The position numbers and the translations under genes are program-made. Shown here in pieces: positions 4,743 to 8,113 of a stretch of DNA of 8,113 bases (position 1 is its first letter; each line of letters begins with the position of its first letter). This DNA comes from WHTB01 sp050699035 (GTDB lineage: Bacteria > Actinomycetota > Actinomycetes > Propionibacteriales > Nocardioidaceae), in contig JBOHDE010000181.1 in NCBI GenBank assembly GCA_050699035.1, positions 1-8,113 of the forward strand. Direction: 5' to 3'. The notes beneath the pieces are model-generated. The model ran no database searches. It saw nothing but the letters and a program-made list of their open reading frames with translations, and was not told the origin of the DNA.

Positions 4743-5399
4743 CTACGCGGTGACGGGGTGTGCGGTGACGACGATGTTGTCGCGGTAGCTGTGGGTTTCG
4801 GGATCGTACGGACCGCCGCAGGTGACCAGCAGCAACCGGTGCGTCCGACGGCCGGCGTCAATGCCGAGCTTGGCCAATGACGTGCGGTGGATGCGCCTGA
4901 CGTCGACGACCCGGTAGGCGACGCGACGACCGTCGGCCCGCCGGATGCTCAGCCTGGCGCCGACCGGGATGTCGTCGAGCTCGTACATCGTCCCGCGTCG
5001 GCCATCCCACGTGACGTGCCCGGCCAGCAGCAGTGTGCCGGTGGCCTCGCCAGCGCCCGCGCCCTGCGCCCACCAGCTGATGGACCGTGCCCCGGGGGCA
5101 AGGTCCAGTGCACCGTCGGTCTGCGAGCCCACCGCGATGGGTCTGCTGCGCAGACCAAGCGCCGGGATCGTCAGCAAGGTCGGGCCACTCTCGCGCGGAG
5201 CTAGCGCCGAGGGCCGCGCCCAGTGCACGTCAACGCTGTCCGACGGTGAGGGAGCAGGTCGAGGCAGGTCAGCTTCTGGCGCCGGAGCTGCGGACGTCGC
5301 CGGCGGCTCCGGAGGCGGCCCGGCCGAGTCGTGGGTAGCCGCGCAGGCCGCAAGCAGCACCGCGACGGCCGGCAACCAGCTGAAGGCACGGGAGCTCAC
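4743..5399 (-). CDS. Class F-type sortase, lipoprotein-anchored
   Basis: A 218-residue cysteine transpeptidase acting outside the membrane. The N-terminus is a lipoprotein signal (hydrophobic 8-18, lipobox LAAC with C19), followed by a Pro/Ala-rich linker (26-55) and the sortase beta-barrel. Catalytic residues are visible: H128 in LLLAGHVTWDG, C194 in LLLVTCGG and R206 in HSYRDN. TLLTIPALGLRSRPIAVG (74-91) is the usual opening strand of class E/F actinobacterial sortases. Sortases cleave an LPXTG-like signal and attach the protein to the wall or another protein. The start overlaps the end of the DUF4397 gene by 4 nt (ATGA), so the two are co-translated. Anchoring by lipid rather than a transmembrane helix is a less common topology. 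No LPXTG substrate was found in the window. Confidence 0.88.
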   Translation of the reverse strand: MSSRAFSWLPAVAVLLAACAATHDSAGPPPEPPATSAAPAPEADLPRPAPSPSDSVDVHWARPSALAPRESGPTLLTIPALGLRSRPIAVGSQTDGALDLAPGARSISWWAQGAGAGEATGTLLLAGHVTWDGRRGTMYELDDIPVGARLSIRRADGRRVAYRVVDVRRIHRTSLAKLGIDAGRRTHRLLLVTCGGPYDPETHSYRDNIVVTAHPVTA

Positions 5400-6229
5400 C
5401 GTCGGCTAGACGGCAGCGGCGCGAGCCGCCGGCGGACGCCCAGCACGACGAACGCACCGGCCGCCAGCACGACGGCTGCCGTTGCGACGAGGCCCGCCGC
5501 TGGCTGCTGGTCGTCGGTCGGCGGTCGCCCGCCGCCCGCGACCCGCGCGATCGTGCGGGCGCTGTCCGCGGCCGGGCTCTGCTGCAGGGTGAGCATGCCG
5601 AGACTGTCGTTGGACGCGCGTCCGACCAGGATCACCGACACCATCTTTCCAGCGGGCACGGTCACCGAGGTCTCCGGCACCCACGTACTGCCGTCGGCGC
5701 CGGTCACCGACACCTTGTGCCGGCCGGGCTTCACGCTGGCCGCGAACTGGTCGCCGGCGTTCATCGGGTCGCCGACCTGCTTCCCGTCCACCAGCAAGGT
5801 CGCCGCTTCGGCGCCGGCGGCGTGGCGCAGGACGACGGCGCCGGGTCCGCGGGTTGCCGTTGGCAGGCGGTTGTCGAACACGTACGCGGTGGCCCCACCG
5901 TTGGCGTCGAAACCCGCGACCGCGGTCAGATCCTGACCAGCCCGCAACACCATCGGCACCTCGAGGACGGTCGACCCGTCATCGGCCGCCTTGACCGTGA
6001 CCTGGTGCTTGCCAGCCGGGATTGGCAGGGCGTCGGTCGCCTGCTCGAAGCCGAAGCCGCTCAGCACCGGCTTGCCGTCCAGGCTGACGTCGGCCACCAG
6101 ACCGCGGACGCCGTGCACCAACGTGACACGAGCAGTGTCCGCAGCCGGTGCCGGCGAGATCCCAGCCAGCACCAACCCCCCGGCGGCCACCAGAAGCAAC
6201 AGAACGCGCGAACGCAAAGAATGACGCAT
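5396..6229 (-). CDS. DUF4397-domain exported membrane protein
   Basis: A 277-residue secreted protein of unknown function. It has a signal peptide (RSRVLLLLVAAGGLVLAGIS, 7-26; cleavage after A29 or A30) and a DUF4397-type beta-rich repeat at about 33-120 (VTLVHGVRGLVADVSLDG, PIPAGKHQVTV). A second, similar repeat follows at about 131-216 (AVVLRHAAGAEAATLLVDGK, VKPGRHKVSVTGADG). The C-terminus is a transmembrane helix (246-265) with a basic tail RRRLAPLPSSRR. This is the layout of a sorting signal but without LPXTG; the nearest match is RPPTD at 235-239. A run of G just before the ATG may act as ribosome site. It is the first gene of the sortase operon and divergent from the vWA-like gene. DUF4397 proteins often sit next to class F-type sortases in actinobacteria, suggesting joint work at the envelope. 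Confidence 0.85.
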   Translation of the reverse strand: MRHSLRSRVLLLLVAAGGLVLAGISPAPAADTARVTLVHGVRGLVADVSLDGKPVLSGFGFEQATDALPIPAGKHQVTVKAADDGSTVLEVPMVLRAGQDLTAVAGFDANGGATAYVFDNRLPTATRGPGAVVLRHAAGAEAATLLVDGKQVGDPMNAGDQFAASVKPGRHKVSVTGADGSTWVPETSVTVPAGKMVSVILVGRASNDSLGMLTLQQSPAADSARTIARVAGGGRPPTDDQQPAAGLVATAAVVLAAGAFVVLGVRRRLAPLPSSRR

Positions 6230-6238
6230 GACAACCCC

Positions 6239-6248
6239 CCACTAGTGG
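6239..6248. promoter_or_regulatory. CCACTAGTGG palindrome beside the DUF4397 start
   Basis: A perfect 10-bp dyad ends 10 nt from the minus-strand ATG, and its CC edge merges with the G-run used as ribosome site on that strand. It is the clearest symmetry in the 225-bp divergent region 6230-6454. It could be a small operator, but ten bases is short and this may be chance. Confidence 0.25.
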
Positions 6249-6349
6249 TTCAGCAGTCCCCAAAGGCAGCGTAGACCGATCGGATGTCCTCGGCAGCACA
6301 ATCGACGGACTCCCCGAAACCCCGGTTCATGATGAGTTGGCGCCGTGGC

Positions 6350-6378
6350 TGGACGCGCCCGCCTGACAGGAATACAAC
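6350..6378 (+). promoter_or_regulatory. Candidate promoter for the vWA-like gene
   Basis: TGGACG (6350-6355) and TACAAC (6373-6378) are 17 nt apart; each matches the housekeeping consensus in about four of six bases. Transcription would start near 6385, giving a leader of about 70 nt to the ATG at 6455. This is the best candidate in the divergent region on the plus strand; no clear promoter was found for the minus-strand operon. Confidence 0.35.
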
Positions 6379-6454
6379 GGTGGGTAGGGACGGTGGCCGT
6401 GCGGGCGGACACATCACGTGCCCGCGGGTCGACCTGCCCGCGAGAGGGCTGTTC

Positions 6455-7489
6455 ATGGGGGTAGTCAGGCCCTGGTCGGGGCTGCGGCAGTCGCACCCAC
6501 GTGGTCTCGTACGCGTGACTGCGTCGGTGACACTGGCCTGCCTGCTGCTGATGACCCCGCCTGCCGCCTCGTCGGTGTCGCCAGGACCTGAGCTCGAGAT
6601 CGTCAGGGTGCAGCGGGACCTGACCCGGGACGTGCGCATCGCCACCCACGTTCCCGGCCACTCGCTGAGCTCGGACCCCGAGTTCACGATCAGGCCCACG
6701 GTGCGCGGAGACCGCCCGGCCTCGACCGGCCGGTGGTGGGCGGGGGAGGGTATCGACCTGGCCGTCATCCTCGACGCCGACACCCACATCGAGCTGCGTC
6801 GGCAGATCGGCATGGTGTACGACGCGGCCGCGCGGCTCGACCGGGCACTGCCCGACACCGTCCGACTCAGGGTGCTCGCCGGCAGCGAGGACACCGGCTG
6901 GGGATCGATCCAGCAGAGCCTGCGAGAGGCCGGGGGATGGACCGTAGCCACGGTCGGGGTGGCTAGCGCCGAGAACCTGCTGGCACAGATCCTGGCCGAG
7001 CATCCCAACCCGTCCGCGCTCGCGGTCGTGATCCGCGCGGACTGTGTCGCCACGTCGACCACGCCCCTCGGTGTGCCGTTCGGCGTGATGTTCTCCACGG
7101 TCGACGTCCAACCCTCCTGCAATGACGCCCTGCCGCTCGTCGAAGGCTCGGGCGGCCTGAGCCTGCAGACCAGCCGAAGCACGTCACTCACCAGCGCGGC
7201 CGACCAGGTCGCCGACCGCGTACTCACCCGCTACGACATCGAGCTGCCGCTGGCCGCGTTGCAGGCCGACGACCCGATCACGTTGCACGCGCCTGGGCTC
7301 CCAGCCGTCACCATCGACGACGACCCATCGGAACCCACCTCCCAGACCTCTGACGATGGCACGCCGTGGTGGCTGGTGCTGGGCGGTGTCCTGATCGTCG
7401 GGGTGGCGTTGACGTCGAGCAAACCCGCCACCGGCACCGTCCGGCACACGGAGCGGAACCGTCAGGAGAGCGCTGTCAAGCGAGGGTGA
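6455..7489 (+). CDS. Exported vWA-like protein with degenerate metal site
   Basis: A 344-residue protein with an N-terminal signal/anchor (RGLVRVTASVTLACLLLM, 16-33) and a C-terminal transmembrane helix (305-320, WWLVLGGVLIVGVALT). The segment between should lie outside the cell. The order of elements resembles a von Willebrand A fold: strand GIDLAVILDADTH (99-111), helix to ALPDTVRLRVLAG (131-143), helix SAENLLAQILAEH, strand ALAVVIRADC (188-197), strand PFGVMF, and final helix ADQVADRVLTRY (249-260). The MIDAS motif DxSxS appears as D107-A-D-T-H, with both serines replaced, so classical metal binding is doubtful. C197 and C222 could form a disulfide. I chose ATG 6455 because GAGAGGG (6442-6448) lies 6 nt upstream; the open frame to 6284 adds a poorly composed extension before the signal peptide. 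It is divergent from the sortase operon. The vWA call is fold-pattern inference. Confidence 0.7.
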   Translation: MGVVRPWSGLRQSHPRGLVRVTASVTLACLLLMTPPAASSVSPGPELEIVRVQRDLTRDVRIATHVPGHSLSSDPEFTIRPTVRGDRPASTGRWWAGEGIDLAVILDADTHIELRRQIGMVYDAAARLDRALPDTVRLRVLAGSEDTGWGSIQQSLREAGGWTVATVGVASAENLLAQILAEHPNPSALAVVIRADCVATSTTPLGVPFGVMFSTVDVQPSCNDALPLVEGSGGLSLQTSRSTSLTSAADQVADRVLTRYDIELPLAALQADDPITLHAPGLPAVTIDDDPSEPTSQTSDDGTPWWLVLGGVLIVGVALTSSKPATGTVRHTERNRQESAVKRG

Positions 7490-8113
7490 CGTCTCCGCAG
7501 AGGTGGGTACGCACGCCGAGCTCGTGGAACAGCGCGGCCTTGGCCACCAGCGCCTTGTCGGCCGTCTGCGCCTCCGGCGCGTAGACGACGTTGACGTGGT
7601 TGGCCTTGTGTCGGGCCATCAGTTGGTCCCGGCCGACCCCGTGCAGCACGGCGTGCATGATCGGCCATTGCGGGGTGGTCGCGTCGAGCCGTCGGCGCGT
7701 CTCCTCTTCGGGTAGGTCGACGACGGTGCCGCGACCGAGGTCGACGTGCAGGGCGCCGTCCATCACGAACACCCTGGACCACACGATCTCGCCGGGCTTG
7801 GACACGCCGCTGAGGGTGCCGCCGCCGAGCGGGAAGTACATCGGTGGCTGCCGCATGCTGTACGACTTCTCGTACCCCCCGTTGTGCGAGGCCGGTACCG
7901 AACCCGAGATCTCGAACACCCAGACGAACTCCCCGTCGTACTCCTCGCCCCAGCGGATGTCGTGCAACGTGGTCGCGGGGTCGAGGCCCATCGCGGTCCA
8001 GATCCGGTTGGTGACCAGCGAGTCGACCGCGACACCTTCGTCCACCTCGTTGAAGTGCGGCAGCGGCGCTCCAGCGTAGAGCTCGCGGGAACCGTCGCGG
8101 CTGGTCACGGGCG
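7476..8113 (-). CDS. L-fucose/L-arabinose isomerase family protein, C-terminal part (runs off right edge)
   Basis: About 211 residues of an aldose-ketose isomerase of the fucose/arabinose isomerase superfamily (COG2407-like). Recognised segments are NRIWTAMGLDPATTLHDIRW, GEFVWVFEISGSVPASHNGG, QPPMYFPLGGGTLSGVSKPG, TPQWPIMHAVLHGVGRDQLM, ARHKANHVNVVYAP and LGVRTHLCGDV near the end. The conserved His in HKANHV and Glu in FEISG are candidates for active-site residues, but I cannot map them with certainty. Family members are commonly 400-600 residues, so the N-terminal domains must lie beyond 8113. The GTG at 8108 is probably an internal valine, and the frame stays open to the edge. Such enzymes act in the cytoplasm in deoxysugar or pentose catabolism. 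The gene ends inside the last codons of the vWA-like gene on the other strand. Confidence 0.75.
   Translation of the reverse strand, partial: PVTSRDGSRELYAGAPLPHFNEVDEGVAVDSLVTNRIWTAMGLDPATTLHDIRWGEEYDGEFVWVFEISGSVPASHNGGYEKSYSMRQPPMYFPLGGGTLSGVSKPGEIVWSRVFVMDGALHVDLGRGTVVDLPEEETRRRLDATTPQWPIMHAVLHGVGRDQLMARHKANHVNVVYAPEAQTADKALVAKAALFHELGVRTHLCGDVTLA

Noticed and set aside
6284..6454. 57-residue extension of the vWA-like protein
   Set aside because: It would bury the signal sequence, lies in the divergent promoter region, and the ATG at 6455 has a well-spaced GAGAGGG.
6250..7227. 325-residue and 289-residue minus-strand frames
   Set aside because: Both are antisense to the vWA-like gene with Ser/Arg-rich shadow composition and no family resemblance.

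Overview
This window is very GC-rich, with strong G/C third-position bias, GTG starts and at least one apparently leaderless gene. It looks like chromosomal DNA of a high-GC actinobacterium. The pairing of a class F-type sortase with a DUF4397 protein also fits Actinobacteria. A Nocardioides-like relative is plausible, but I cannot fix the genus from sequence alone.

Left part (1-2267). A metallophosphoesterase (119-934) lies behind a near-perfect 19-bp dyad at 21-39 that looks like a TetR-type operator. It is followed by a remarkable gene-free block at 951-1109: two ~30-bp inverted arms enclose a 32-bp perfect palindrome, a 12-bp hairpin and a G-quadruplex motif. A small unrecognised gene (1205-1531) with a promoter placed for leaderless transcription comes next, then an RraA/HMG-aldolase-like gene (1596-2267).

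Middle (2268-4698). About 1.2 kb is gene debris: a fragment of a GH5-type glycosidase (minus strand) directly abutting the DNA-binding end of an AraC regulator (plus strand), then a frameshifted aminoglycoside-phosphotransferase-like kinase (minus strand). The debris is bordered by an apparently intact type II toxin-antitoxin-like pair (3529-4121, 4-nt overlap). Two small uncharacterised genes follow: a minus-strand protein with a Cys2-His2-like pattern (4156-4365) and a 74-residue protein (4474-4698).

Right part (4743-8113). A minus-strand two-gene operon encodes a DUF4397 exported membrane protein and a lipoprotein-type sortase, overlapping by 4 nt. Divergent from it is an exported, C-terminally anchored protein with a von Willebrand A-like fold but a damaged metal site (6455-7489). 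Together these form a surface-protein cluster. The window ends in the C-terminal part of an L-fucose/L-arabinose isomerase-family enzyme (minus strand, running off the right edge), which overlaps the vWA-like gene tail to tail by 14 nt.

The best candidates for something undescribed are the nested inverted-repeat element at 951-1109, the sortase operon whose partner lacks an LPXTG signal, and the antitoxin-like protein next to the RelE/ParE-like toxin. No tRNA, rRNA, CRISPR array or transposase was seen.
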